DNA of 64,000 nt from Lepeophtheirus salmonis (GCF_016086655.4 NC_052136.2:8618001-8682000); one strand, 5' to 3'; shown: positions 36,990 through 49,099, numbered from the stretch's first letter. Numbers and translations are program-made. The notes: generated from the letters alone by a model not told the origin.

Positions 36990-38475
36990 GTCTCCTCAGT
37001 AACAAGGATCCTCACTCTCCTTTACGTGTTATTACTTATTCAAGCTTATTAATACTGCAATAAATTATATAGGTGTTATTACTTATTAATGCTACGTATT
37101 ACGCAAGGTTAATAGAAATACAAGGTTATACCATAACCCGTGTACGACAGATGTTTGACTTTTACCACGCTTTTTAATATTGACGTCATAGTGCATGAGT
37201 GGTTGCGTGTTTCGCAAAAAATCTCTCTTTCTCAACCAGCAGTCGATATACTGCATCAAATTGAAAATTCTTGCCAGTCCGATAACATAATCTTGTAATT
37301 CTACTCACCTCGGTAGTAGATATAATAAATAAATAAGTGACGTCATAGAAAAGTGATTTTTTTTTTTTTAAATATTGACTATTCTATTTCTTCAGGGTAA
37401 CGGTTCTCGATGCACTACTTTGTGCGCGGGCAAACTCTGTTTATATTTAAAAACTAATGTATAATGATGTAATAATATATTTTTTAATGAGCGTTTTCAC
37501 TTACGTCATAAATTGCATCATACTTGAAGGTGACACCATCTTGGAGGCTCAAAGTTGATATTTTTACTAAATAAAATAAACAAATTTCCAATTAATCTTG
37601 ATTCCACTTCATCAAATGGAAGACTAAACATCCGCATTGAATACTATTTAATACAAATGAATAACAATGATATTTGAATTAAATTAAAGTAATAGATCGA
37701 TTTTTGGTGGGGAAACAGACAACGTAGAACTATGAATTATTCCTCTATGGACTCTTTTCTATTGTGGGTATCGTTTTTAATGGATTTTGTGGAATTTGAT
37801 TTCTTAGTTCTACTCTGCCTTTTTACCCAATACTCCAGTAATCCATTTAGTGGCGAAAAAGGATAATTTGAAACGATTTACATTCTAAATGGGGTGAAAA
37901 ATTCCCTTTTGGAAGAGATTGTAGAAAGAATAATTTTCAATGTGGAGCAAAACTGATTGACTTATCTCCACATTGCGTGAATTATCACCCAGAATAAGAT
38001 GCCTGTCTGTAGTAGCGAAGTATTGAAACAATGTATGGTGATAGATACACAGACAATGTTTACAGACGACAAGATACCCAACCAATTGAAAAAGATCCCC
38101 TTATCGAACGATACAATTATACGGCAGACTGAAAAACTTGGTGTATTAGAAAGGTGAAAAATGTGAAAACTTATCCACTTTTGTCGATGAATCTTTAGAT
38201 AATACAGATATCCTACAACTGGTGACGTCAATAAATCATCCAAGCAAGAAGAACTTCGTGTAATGTTGTCAATGCAAGGAACTACAAACACTCCAGTGAG
38301 GATATTTTTGGAAAAATAAAAACTTTTCTTGACAAACTTCAATTCCTATGAAAAAAAATAACGTCAATAGTTAACGATGGTGCACCATCATTGATTACAA
38401 GGAGCAACGTGTTGTTAAAGTTAAGGCAAATGTTTAATTAGGTGGCCCAAGTGAGGATCGCTTCTGTACTAAGGC
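36990..38475 (+). mobile_element. Putative hAT-type element with internal inverted ends
   Basis: GATCCTCACT at 37007-37016 is preceded outward by TCTCCTCAGTAACAAG. At 38450-38475 AGTGAGGATCGCTTCTGTAC is its near complement, pointing the opposite way. The pair encloses the hAT transposase pseudogene at 38011-38450. Whether these are the true element ends or subterminal repeats is unclear. A second repeat (family E, about 37479-37640) sits between. Confidence 0.4.
38011..38450 (+). pseudogene. hAT-like transposase pseudogene (ZBED/SCAND3-type)
   Basis: Three consecutive frames give a recognisable order. Frame one (from 38011) reads EVLKQCM...IPLSNDTIIRQTE, matching the 'ECL....IPLS..TV.RR.E' segment of domesticated-type hAT proteins. 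Frame two (from 38162) reads CENLSTFVDESLDNTDILQL and then EELRVMLSMQGTT, matching the first catalytic block DEStD.tD..QL and the L..L..KGTT motif. Frame three (from about 38290) reads EDIFGKIKTFLDKL and IVNDGAPSLI, matching the second catalytic block (TDGAP.M.G). Two frameshifts and stops separate the pieces and the C-terminal dimerisation region is missing. A 126-codon open frame on the opposite strand (37962-38342) is its shadow. Confidence 0.72.
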
Positions 38476-41400
38476 TTAAGTCCTTTTATTTATTGGTTAT
38501 ATTTTGACATCACTATTTTCCTTAATAATTACTGAAAAGTTTTTTTTTATTGTTATAAGACTTGGCTGTTTAGGGCCCTAAACTATTCTGACATGTACAA
38601 TAGTGACGTCAAATGAAAAAGATAAATATATTAAGGTCTGATATGCAGTAACGAGATGTTGGTTTTTGATAGACAGTAAATATTTAAGTCCTTTTATTTA
38701 TCAGCCACCTTTTGACATTCAGATGAATAGCAGTAGTTCGCCAATTTCTTTCATTTCAATGAACAAGGATTTATATTCTTATAAAATTCGAACTCAAAAA
38801 TCCCGCAGGAAATTGCTCTATAGATGAAGTAAAAACAAAATTATATTATTGGATATACATAAAGTAACATTTTGACAAAAATGATTGATTTATATTAAAT
38901 TATTATACAAAGATCAGGCGATTTGTTTTTTCATATCCTGAAGTGGGAAGACACTTGCATACCTATGCACTCAAATCTCGCTCCCCCAAAAATTCGAAAT
39001 GTGCTCAAATAGCATCCTCACCTTTCTTAATTTATGTACCTACAAAATATGTACATTCTACGTATCTCCCCTCTCTCTCAAGGACAGAACCCCTTTGACA
39101 CTAGGATAATAATGTAGCTTAATTGACCTCACATCTTTGGAGGTAATCAACAACATTACACAGGTGGTAGTAGGGTTGCTGATGACGATGAAACTACCTG
39201 TCTTCGAACACACACATAACTGCTTATAAAAAATAAAAAACTTAAAAATTCCTTTTGTCGGGATGATTAAAAAATATTATATTTTTCATCAAAGTGACTC
39301 TTCAATCTCATATGAAAATTCATTATTACTATATGTATCCTAATAATTGAGGATTTACTCAGATGTGCTTCTAAATTTACCGGACGGCTTTGAGAATGTC
39401 CTATTTATTTCTAAAATTCTACACTTTATAATTTTCAAACCTCAACTAATTTTCCTTGTCAATGTGGAGAGGTTATGTGATTTGGGGGAAAAAAAATCTT
39501 GCTTGTAGAAGTGAGAATGTCTAGATAAATTAAATATTATAAATTACTTAAAATTGTTTACAAATTTATATTGTCACTTTTACAAACAAGAAACTTTTTA
39601 AAAAATATAGAACTTCTTCGTTTTGAAAAGGAGAAATGTTTAGGTTTAATATTGTAAGATGACCATATTTTTATTTCCAAATTAGAGGACGCATGAGTGG
39701 GGATTAATATTTTTATAATAATAAATTTAATTTAAGAATAATGTACATATTATGGATTCTTGTTTGACTTTTGAGAAAATATATTTTGTATTTCTAGCTA
39801 TTTAAGTGAATATATTTTGTATCTTTTTTTTTTTTTTTTTAAAGATTTAAGCCAATTTTTAACTTGTAAGAGTATCATAACTTTCTATGTAATTTTGCAA
39901 CAAAAATTTTGTCACATGCTTTTTCGTCTTCGGTATTTTCGTTACTTGGATATTTTGCTGCATTTCTTATTTTCTACCTTTGTATGCTTTTATTTTATAG
40001 TTTCGAACATTACCTTTAGTCTTGACTGTTGAAACATTCCTTTCTATCTATCAATGGAGTTCCTTCCAGTCCTCGAAGCACATGACTATAAGTAATGTGC
40101 CACTAGTAAATTGATCCTTTCGAAATAGACTCACTATCCCGGATTTGCGACTTTCTCGTCCTATAAACACCATTCTTTCTTTATTTCCATAATATTTTTT
40201 CTTCGTCTTCTGATGTATAGTTGAGATTTAAATGTACGCGACGCAATTACACAAGGAAAAAAAAATCCCCGTAAAATTGTGTGCCACGATACCATAGCTG
40301 AACATGTTATTAATTTAAACAAAAAAAGTCCCGACAGGATGTAAAAAGAGGACGTGTCCGGTGAAAAGAAAATGGTCAGTCAACCTATAATATATTGGCT
40401 GCATAGAAATAAATGGTACATTTCAAAGACGTAGTGACGTTGTCTCCAATGAATCACTCTAAATATTAGTATTATGGTTAGTACATTTCCTACAGTTTGG
40501 TGCCGCTGTCTGTTTACTGTGTCATCAACATAGGGTATGTCCATCATTTTGAGGTTCTTAAGAATTAATTTTTATAAAAATAAAAACCTTTTTTTCATTC
40601 ATATTAAGAAAAATAATGATATCACTCCATTGCCTAGTAGTAGCATTTATCTTATCCTAAAAATGTATTTAAAATATGTCATTGTGTAGATAAAAAAATC
40701 ACAAGTACAATGGAAAGAATAAGTTATTTGTCTTTAATGATCCTACTTTTCTCGTCTCTAGTCTATAAAAAAATATAACAAATTGCCCATTTTAGTACAT
40801 ATATTGCTTTAATTTAATTTAAATATCACTGCTCTTCAATTGCATCAAGTAGTAATAATTGCAATTCTTGGGTCTTTTTTTATTCATAAAGCCATTTGAT
40901 GAAGTTTTATGAAGATTTATTGGTCACTTGTCCGTTTTATGTAGTAAAAATATCAACTTTGCACCCCTAAGTTGGTGTTTCCTTCAATTATGATACATTT
41001 TATTACTTAAGAGAAAATGCTCTATGCCTGGAAACTCACCTTTAAGTTTCAATCATTTCAAGAGCAGTTTGTATAATTTATATATAATAGTCCAAAACAT
41101 TTTTATGAGCAGCATAATATGTGTCTCATTTGTATGCAGTATTTTTGTTCTTTTAGCATGTCTTACCTATGTATTTGTGCAGCAACTGATTTACAGAGGA
41201 TGTAGATCCCTCAATTCTGTGACCTTGGGAATAACCTTTACTACCTATGTAAGTATGTAGAACTAGTTACCTTCTTTTGTAATAACATTAATATCCGTTT
41301 AAAACGTTGATTACCATCCTCTTTAAAATGCATGGATTTCTAAGGCAAACAAGACTATATATAGTGTTGGGTTATTTATGGTACTTCAATTATTAGACGT

Positions 41401-42359
41401 AATTAGATTGGCCCTCTCAAAACATTACGTTTATTTTGAAATTCATGACGTAGCACATCATCATCCATTTTAGTTTAAATATAAAATGGGGAATATTTTT
41501 TAGACTTATTCGAGTTGAAACCAGTTTATGGATATGTACTCAATCATTTTTAATATCAGCTTTCTTGTTTAATACATTCATCTTGCATATGAGCTTGATT
41601 GCAATTTATTTAAGCAAAATCACTAGAGGTTTAATACTGAAATTTGTTAAATTTTGAGTAAATAAACAATTTTGTATGAGAAACTAATTCATACAATTAG
41701 TGTTGTGCCGATTGTATAGATTATTGATTTAGTTCAACCTCAATCAGTTCAAATTATTTCAATTACTCAAACTCAAAAATAATTATATAAAATATTGGCT
41801 CATCATAAGTTGAAGTCCTACAATTTTTCCTTCATAATTCCTTAATTACTTTTAATAATTTAATTAGTTCTCATTTGTTGTGCTAAAATCGAAAAATGTT
41901 TAATTGTTAATATGTTTCCTTTCATAAATATGATTAATGTATAATGGGATATTCGATAATATCCATTGGTAAAATAACAGGGACTGCCACTAGCGAATCT
42001 TTGGTATCATAACCCAAGGGAGTTCAAACAAGAATTATGGTTAATGTAATCATATTTGCAAAGACTCCGAGGAAAGTGATTTTCCACATTCGAATGCTTA
42101 ATTGAAACCAAATATAATATAAACAAGATACGAGTATATTATATAAAAAACTATACGACCAAGATTCACTTCGATTACTGAATGGTTTTCCCACAAAATT
42201 ATTTGTAATAAAATATAAGTCACAACAGGATGAAATTATTTTGATAAACAAAAATTCATACAACTTCTCTTAGATTATGTAAAATCGGAACTGCTGGGCC
42301 CTAAGGTTATTTAATATCTACCGCCAGCGAGAAATTTTAAACTGCCTTTTGTCAGTAAC
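38476..42359. other. AT-rich intergenic region
   Basis: No gene recognised. TTAAGTCCTTTTATTTAT plus TTTTGACAT occurs twice in direct orientation near 38476 and 38685, a short local duplication. TAGTGTTG words at 41369 and 41700 point the same way and could not be paired into an element. Confidence 0.5.
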
Positions 42360-42775
42360 TTCAACTGTACAACCTGAGGGCTGGGGAGTATTTTGGATAT
42401 TAGAAGGGTTCCTTGATGCTCCGGGAAGGTGCCAAAAGAATTTAATCTGCCTCGGTGCCCAGCAGCTCATATAAACAACCCATGGGTCAGGGTGTTTTAT
42501 ACCATATTAGAAAGTGTATTTTGGTGGTTAGAAATGAGGTGGTAAAACAGGTTAAACAGCCTTGGACCCAGCACTTTACATGTACAACACGAGGGCTAGT
42601 GTGTATTTTGGTGCTTAGAAACGCGGCAGTGGTAGAATTCGACCTCCACTTCACCTTTACAATATGAGAACCAGGCTGTATTTTGGAATATTAATTCAGG
42701 GAAGTGGTGGCAGAAGCATTTAACCTGCCTCGGAGCTCAGCAGCTCATATACAAAATCCTTGGGCTGGTAGGATT
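42360..42775 (+). repeat. Degenerate minisatellite, about five units of 75-110 bp
   Basis: Unit starts are visible as GTACAACCTGAGGGCTGG (42367), ATAAACAACCCATGGGTCAG (42471), GTACAACACGAGGGCTAG (42582), TTACAATATGAGAACCAG (about 42657) and ATACAAAATCCTTGGGCTGG (about 42749). Each is followed by GTATTTTGG-like sequence and then a CTGCCTCGG..CCAGCAGCTC-like segment. Spacing varies because of internal deletions. A single unit also lies at 54460-54560. Distinctly richer in G+C than its flanks. Confidence 0.75.
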
Positions 42776-43299
42776 GGTAGGTACCATGTCCAAAGGATCA
42801 CCCAAATTGATTTCAAATATACTTTCCAAGCATGTAATCATTAGTCTCATTTTGATAGGTATGTTCCTATGAAATGAGTTTAGAATTTTGGAGAGAATCC
42901 AGGTTTCTAGGTTTAGTACTCCAATTATTTTTGCATGGGATTGGGCTTGACCTAAACTCGGTACTGTGATGACTCAATCTAGTCTTATACTCGGAAACAT
43001 ATGAACTCAGAATTACAGACATTTGACATTAGGAATCAGAGTAGTTTTTTTCTCCAAGTGAATTAATTAATGCATAAAATAATTTATAATTAGATTTAAT
43101 TTGTTACAAATTGCAATAACTAGCACACAACTCGTGTATCACGCAATCTCTCCTCTGAGAAGAAAAAAAAGGAACCCTAAATCAGTTGGTAGTGAGTAAA
43201 TTCGTTCGAGCTATGGAATGAATGCACAATAATTGTATGGAATAATTCACAGCTTTAATAAAATACTGATAAAACAAAAAAATAGATATCTTCAACAGA

Positions 43300-43366
43300 T
43301 AAAAAAAAAAATTCTCCATTTTGGGTGCTACAACCCCTCCAGCTCCCCTCCCTGCAGACACTCCTG
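43300..43366. repeat. Family A MITE right-end fragment
   Basis: The A-run, then TTTTGGGTGCTACAACCCC, TCCAGCTCCCC and CCTGCAGACACTCCTG, reproduces the family A right end seen at 15971. The rest of the element is missing. Confidence 0.6.
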
Positions 43367-43734
43367 GGATATAGTTGTCTTTAAAATTTTGTTCACTTCC
43401 GGTCTCGTTTTAAATCTAAAGGACGTGTCCCAATCGAATGTGAAAATCGACACATAGCTTGTGGTTACTTTTATTTAATCTTGCAACCTCTCCTCAAAAA
43501 TGCACAAACAAAAAAGACCAACCTATGGAATTATAGTTATTGAAAATTGTTCACAACTTAACTAGAACTTATGTACAGTTCACCAATCAACGCTCAAAAT
43601 ACTGATCAAGAAGAAAAGAAGCAAAAAAATTGATAGTAAATACAGTGTAAATGTTAACGGAGTGTTACACAAAAATATTAATAGTATTTTCTTGTCAACT
43701 GTAGATTTTTATACGTTCCCCCTCCCCCTAATCA

Positions 43735-43900
43735 ATGTTTTGAACCCTGGTTGGTAGAATTAGAATTAGTTTATTTTGAGCTGTAAAAATTCTCATCAAT
43801 TATTGAAAAATAATTTCATAGTTTGGAAAATTTGGTTATCTACCAACTGATTTTGAGCCTCTGTTTCCATTTCTTTTCTGAAGGGAGGTTGCGTGATGTG
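43735..43900 (+). repeat. Dispersed repeat family C copy
   Basis: Contains CTCATCAATTATTGAAAAAT and then TTATCTACCAACTGATTTTG, matching the copies at 49100 and 60487. Non-coding. Confidence 0.55.
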
Positions 43901-44079
43901 AAATCTTTATTTGCTAAATGATGTCATCATCGATATTGGCCAGTGAAGTCATCGTGAATCAATCTGGACCGTCTTGGATCCAATGTTTATGAGAATAATA
44001 AATAGTTTAATTAGGTCTTAATTAAGAATAATTGCAAATTTTTATCTTGAATGAAAGATATTTAAAGTTTTGCCAAACT

Positions 44080-44610
44080 AAGTCGATTGGTAAACTGAGA
44101 TATTTTACTATAATATAAGTACAAATTATGTTATTGAAGGGCGCTCTAAAATTTGGAAATTTTACTCAAGAAGAAAAAATTTAAGGACGTGGCTCTTCCG
44201 TTCGGAATTGTATCCAAATCTATTGCAAAGCATGATTGCAAGGTCCAATTTCTAATAAACTACACTCCACATAAATATAATATACACTGCTCTAAATGAA
44301 TTTTGTTTTCTAACATACGTTTTGTGATTTTTTTAAATACATAATTATTTCATTCATTTTAAATTGGTTTAGTCAAAATATCAAACTTATTTGTCTGATC
44401 CTATTTTTGATTAAGTATTTTAAGTCAAGTGTCCCACTCCCTTTTTTTAGTGATTGTTTAATTTAGATGTATTATTTAGTTTGGACTTTTTTAACGTCTC
44501 TAATAATGTGTAATAATAAATATGTGCCTGATGGCCTAGAAAAAAAACTAAGTCAATTGGTCAACTGAGATACTTTACAATAATATAAGTACTTTAAAAC
44601 TTGGATATTT
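44080..44610 (+). repeat. Direct repeat pair (464 bp apart)
   Basis: AACTAAGTCGATTGGTAAAC then TGAGATATTTTACTATAATATAAG near 44083-44122, split here for length, recurs as AACTAAGTCAATTGGTCAAC then TGAGATACTTTAC near 44547-44592. The following AAATTTGGAAATTTT/AAACTTGGATATTTT also matches. These are copies of a larger dispersed repeat whose limits are not clear. Confidence 0.65.
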
Positions 44611-44689
44611 TTTTTCAGTAACGGGATCTATATTAAGTCCCCTATTAATGTCGGATACAACCCTAATAATTATACATATACATATGTAG

Positions 44690-45400
44690 GATGTATTTAT
44701 GAATTCCGGCTCTTTTGGCTCGGTTCACTCTTTCGGCTCCCAAACGGCTCTTTAGTTTTTTTCATTGCTTCAATAGATATATTACAGTTACAGAGGTGTC
44801 AAAAGGGGGAGTGCTGGATGAGCTGTAGCACCCCTCACCCCCCAAAAAATGACACAAAATTTAATTCTTCAAAAAAAAAATCTCAAAAAACTAAATTAGA
44901 TTTTTTAAATATTTTTCCTAAAAAATGAATATTAGAAATTTAGTTTTTGAATTTTTTTTTGTGGTCAGCTGTAGATTTTCGAGAGAAAAAAAAAAATAAA
45001 TAATCTTTTCTGTATACCTGTTAATTTTGAAATTATTTTCCAAAAAATTTAATATTTGTTATAAAAATTCCAAAAACCAAGCCTCCCCAAAAATAAAAAT
45101 ATATAATCCTGGGGACACCCCTACACCAGGATTTTATTTTGGAAGAAAATCCTCTGCTGAATAATTTGACCGAACGATCTTCTTTTTTTTTCTTAACAGT
45201 AACGCTTAAAAAAAATTCCTCCTAATTTTGTTATCCCGAAGAATTTTATTTTTTTTAATAAAAAGCAAAAATTCCTTAATTTGGGAGGGGCAATAACTCC
45301 TCCAGCACCCACCCACCCTGTGGACGCTCTGTACCGGCTCCCGTCGTTAACTTCAAAGAGCCACTACGTTTGCAAACAACCCATCACTACTAGGATGAAA
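44690..45400. mobile_element. Family A MITE nested in a GGCTC-rich repeat
   Basis: The inner element (44791-45331) begins CAGAGGTGTCAAAAGGGGG and its right end complements to CAGAGCGTCCACAGGGTGGG. Both ends then run into related G-rich blocks (GTGCTGGATGAGCTGTAGC; GTGCTGGAGGAGTTATTGCC), so the terminal inverted repeats extend about 45 bp. Outside, CGGCTCTTTTGGCTCGG (44708) and ACCGGCTCCCG, CAAAGAGCC (45333-45362) look like the two halves of an older interrupted repeat. An internal right-end-like CCTGGGGACACCCCT at 45110-45124 hints at two fused copies. Confidence 0.6.
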
Positions 45401-45796
45401 GAATATTACATACTCCATTTTGATTTGTGTATTTTTTTTTTCTCAGATAGTACCTAATAATATGTGATAGTTATTAAAGAAATTACTCATTTTTTTTTTT
45501 TTGTATGTATGTCTGTAGGTACATCTCCGAAAAAAACCGTTGAAAAGAAAGTATGAAATAATTTAATTGCTTCCGAGTGGAATAAAAGTAAACCAGAGGT
45601 AATTCATATTTAACCCCTTTCCCCCCTTCTGTTCTATTTTTTATTATTATTAAACTGCCCAAAGGTTTATTTCAAATTTAATGTACTGCTACTCAAAAAT
45701 GTAAATAGTGTCGTTATATTATCGTGATTAGTGTTTTTATTCATTTCTTTTGAAAGAACAAGACGATAGTAAAACAATAGGAATCCATAGTCCAAT

Positions 45797-46545
45797 GCAT
45801 TTTCACTCACGTGACGCATTGCGTAATAAACCAAAAATTACAAAATGAAAGATAAAAAATTATAACTAGTTGATAACAAATAAAAGGGACACATTTCAAC
45901 AAACAAATTCTTATGAAAACTTAATGTAATGATTACTTTAATGATAAATAAACGTATTTATTTTAAATACCACTTGATGGTAAAGAAAAACGGTGATACT
46001 TGAATCAAATTAAATTAATAGATAGTTAATAAACAACTAATTATTTTTTGGCACGATTAAGGGCGTGAAAAGTAGGGAAAATATCTGACCCATGTGAAAG
46101 AAATAGCAAGTTTATGATGTAATTACATTTATTTTTTATACATACTAGGACAGAGATTACATGCCGGGTCGCTGTTAGGTCATAAATATCATCAAAAGGT
46201 GTCTACATTTTTTAAGAAATTTATTTTTTAACAAAAACGACTTCCAAAATTCCCAAGAACTGTCTTTTCTGAATATATATACAAAAAATGTTGTTAAAAT
46301 TTTTTTTTGACTCGGACAAATGTATCTTCTTCCAGGGCTTTGCAAGGATAAAAAGTTTGGATATAACTGGTTCTGGGATATAATTAAGAAATGTAGATTT
46401 TGGATGGACGGTTAAGGTTTATTTTCTTTAATTTGTCGGTTCCATTTTGAATTCGCCATTTTACTTTATCAAAAAGAAACAAGGGTTCTTATTCTTATAA
46501 TAGCTGATTGGCGAATTCCACAATGATGACATTGCGTGAAAACAC
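45797..46545. repeat. Family E element with TTTTCAC..CA.TG ends
   Basis: The left end ATTTTCACTCACGTGACGC then ATTGCG and the complement of the right end (GTTTTCACGCAATGTCATC) match imperfectly as an inverted repeat about 750 bp apart. Related left-end sequence occurs at 37485 (GCGTTTTCACTTACGTCAT, then AAATTGCATCAT) and 54113 (GCGTATTAACTGATGTTAT, then AAATTGCATCAT). No transposase recognised. Confidence 0.45.
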
Positions 46546-46710
46546 TCTATATATATTTTTTTAAATCTAAAAAAAGAGCTTCTAATCGGTGAAAGGGAAC
46601 ACAGCTTTTAACTATAAACAGTGGCGTCGCTAGCCTCTTATTGGGGAGGCTATTTATATACATATGTATATATAATAAAAAATATCTTAATTGTTTAAAC
46701 CTATAGAATA

Positions 46711-47311
46711 TGTTTAGTTTGTTTGTGAGAGGCATAACGTTTGAAAGTATTTTTCATCTTCTTCGATTTTTGTTATACATTCTTTCATAGGTCTATTTGG
46801 AACATTAGGCTTTGGTTTTGATATCATAACCATATACCCGTGATTTGGCACCACAGTTGTGCCCCTTTTGTGCAAATCAGGGTCATCATTGACGTCTGTC
46901 AACAGCTCAATAGCGATGTTCATACAAAATTAAGCAGTTTCGTAATAAACTTGAGGGACACTCTTCTTATGCCCAAAACATTCGAAAAAAATTGATGGCA
47001 CAAGCCAACCGATATGTGACTTCTCTGATAGTTATTTGACTATATCCAAAAACAATTTTCTTCACTGCTTCTACGTGTTCAACGTCTTGGACGTCCAGAG
47101 TGAGGCTCGTTATTAGCATATTCTTGCAAGAATTTGTACCACTTATAAACACCGTATGCCACTGTTAATATTTCAAGTGTCTTGGAGTACTTAATTTCAG
47201 TTTTTACAACAAAAATCTGCAAATTCTTTTATCCTTGTTTTTCAATAGCAAAAAATCCCCAAATACACAAAATACTTCCAAGCAATATGACTCTCACAAA
47301 CAAACTAAACA
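46711..47311 (-). mobile_element. Internally deleted mariner element with 26-bp terminal inverted repeats
   Basis: TGTTTAGTTTGTTTGTGAGA at 46711-46730 continues GGCATA to 46736. Its complement occupies 47286-47311, and 25 of 26 positions agree. Between the repeats the minus strand carries only the N-terminal half of a mariner transposase. The repeat-bounded element is therefore about 0.6 kb, where a full mariner is normally about 1.3 kb. TA precedes the left end, as expected for TA-targeting elements, but the right flank reads GT. Such truncated copies with intact ends could once have been mobilised by a transposase supplied elsewhere. Confidence 0.7.
46714..47258 (-). pseudogene. Mariner transposase, N-terminal half, broken
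   Basis: Read from 47258 downward, the frames give VVKTEIKYSKTLEILTVAYG, then VYKWYKFLQEYANNEPHSGRP, matching the HTH end and GRP linker of mariner transposases. AVKKIVFGYSQITIREVTY (second HTH) and GIRRVSLKFITKLL follow. From 46923 comes MNIAIELLTDVNDDPDLHKR, the helix just before the first catalytic aspartate. The catalytic TGDE.W.YGYD segment survives only with a frameshift (NHGYMVMI in one frame), and everything downstream, including the DDE core, is missing. Stops and shifts make it non-functional. Confidence 0.75.
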
Positions 47312-47494
47312 GTTTTTATAAATATATGTTCCACTTCGAATGTACCAATATAAAAAATAAACAAATATAGCGTAACAAATATACGTTGCCCGCTAAATTT
47401 GAAAAGTTACCTTACTTTTTGAAAACACCTCTTATTTTTATATTATATATTTACATGGCATGCAAATAAAAATGATTTTCCCTCTCTTGGTACA

Positions 47495-47716
47495 AATTTG
47501 AAGCTCTTAGTCTCCTCCTCCCTCTAAATAGCTGGGAATTTTTGAAATTATATTTCAAAAAATTTAATTTTTTGTAAAATTCATTGTATTTTTGAAAACG
47601 TTTTCCAAATTTTTTTTTCCAAAGGCTGTGGATTTTTGAAAAAAAAATTCCAAAAGTTTCAAAAAAAGAAGCCCCCCCTCTAAAAAAATATATATATAAT
47701 CCTATGGACATCCCTG
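47495..47716. mobile_element. Family A AT-rich MITE copy
   Basis: The G/C-rich left part (CTCCTCCTCCCTCTAAATAG) is followed by an AT-homopolymer body with GGATTTTTGAAA words and a right end TATATATATAATCCTATGGA then CATCCCTG. The end matches the 24719 copy. The 124-codon minus-strand open frame across it (47451-47825) is an artefact of its composition. Confidence 0.55.
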
Positions 47717-49099
47717 TATAATGTTTACTAATTTGTGAATTGATAATACATATATATGTATAAAACACACCCAAAAATAATAAAAAGTAAAGATTATCAG
47801 ATCTGTTAGAGTTCACTTTTGACACTCACCCTATTTACGAAAAAGACTGTTACATTTACTTTAATAATGTTGTTCTTTTTGGAGGTTGTACTTATGTATT
47901 TGAATTCAGAGTAGAGTCAGAGTTCAAATATCTGTTTTCAAAAAGAAAGAAAAGTGATTAATTTCTGGTGGATTTGTATTTAAAAATGATACATCTCCTC
48001 ACTTACATATATATTAAAGCAAAATGATGTATAATTACAATGGTCTGGTGAAGGAGAAACTATATATAACATACTTTACTTCATTTCTAGAGAAGTATAA
48101 AACATTGGAGATGCAAGTGTAGGCTTGGATGGATGGATAGATGGCCCTACTAAAAAAAATCATTGTAATTAAAAATAAATTACAGAATGTGAATGAAAAT
48201 GAGAAACGGTTGGTGCCCTTTTGTCTTCCTTTTTCTCACTGTTTATTTCCAAACCATAGTGAGTGTTGTAATAATAATAATAACAAAAAATACCGGATAT
48301 GGTGAACAATTATGGGTTAGAGAAAAACGCCAAGGATATGGTTCATAATAATCATGGTTTATTTATACACAAGTTTCTTTTTCTTTTTTTTAAATGAAAA
48401 AAAAATACATTTCACAAACCCAATCAAAATGTGTCGTTAACTTTGATTCGAGTATTTAATTAACACTGAAACTATTCTAGGGTATCATTCTAAATCAAAT
48501 TGACCCCCCAATTCAATCTTTCTCTAGAATACCTCAAAATTTGACCAAAAATGAGCTTATATTTTGTTCTTCAGCTCCCTATTTTTTTCAAGCCATAACG
48601 TCATATCTTTATTTTTAATTATGACAAAAACTAAATTTTAACCTAATAAAATACAATCCTTAAGCATATCTGTCATATATAAAAAATTATAGGAAAATAG
48701 GAAAAAACGACACTTAAAAAAAAGCCGGGTTGTTTTTTTTTCATTTTTGTAGTTCAAATATTTAAAAGTCCGAATTAACGACCACTGTCGGAGAAATTTG
48801 CCAAAACCTTGAGTTCTTTAGTGAATACACATTCCAAATATGTTAAAATGAGCTTCCTGGTGCATCTGCATGAATAAATTATCTTCTTCACTTTGCTAAT
48901 GAATGCCTTACGAATAGATTTTTCAATTTTTTTAATTCACTTTCTTTGTTCCATTTTTTTTTTTTTTTATTTAAGGTCAAAATTTTTCCAATTATTTAGG
49001 TCTTAAAAAAAATACACCACCTAAAACCTGCTTTGCTCGCACACTAACATACCAATGTACATTGTGTTTTGTTGTCAGCTGTCGCTCCCCCATATCCTC
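47717..49099. other. AT-rich intergenic region
   Basis: No recognisable gene. Short A/T homopolymers and a GGATGGATGGATAGATGG stretch near 48128. Confidence 0.5.

Noticed and set aside
37962..38342. 126-codon minus-strand open frame, the longest outside the peroxidase
   Set aside because: It lies antisense to the hAT transposase pseudogene, whose plus-strand frames match family motifs. The minus-strand protein has no recognisable motif.
41362..41730. Two TAGTGTTG words as ends of another family B element
   Set aside because: Both point the same way and no inverted partner or shared interior was found.
47451..47825. 124-codon minus-strand open frame
   Set aside because: It runs across a family A MITE body and its product is low-complexity Phe/Lys-rich sequence produced by A/T homopolymers.
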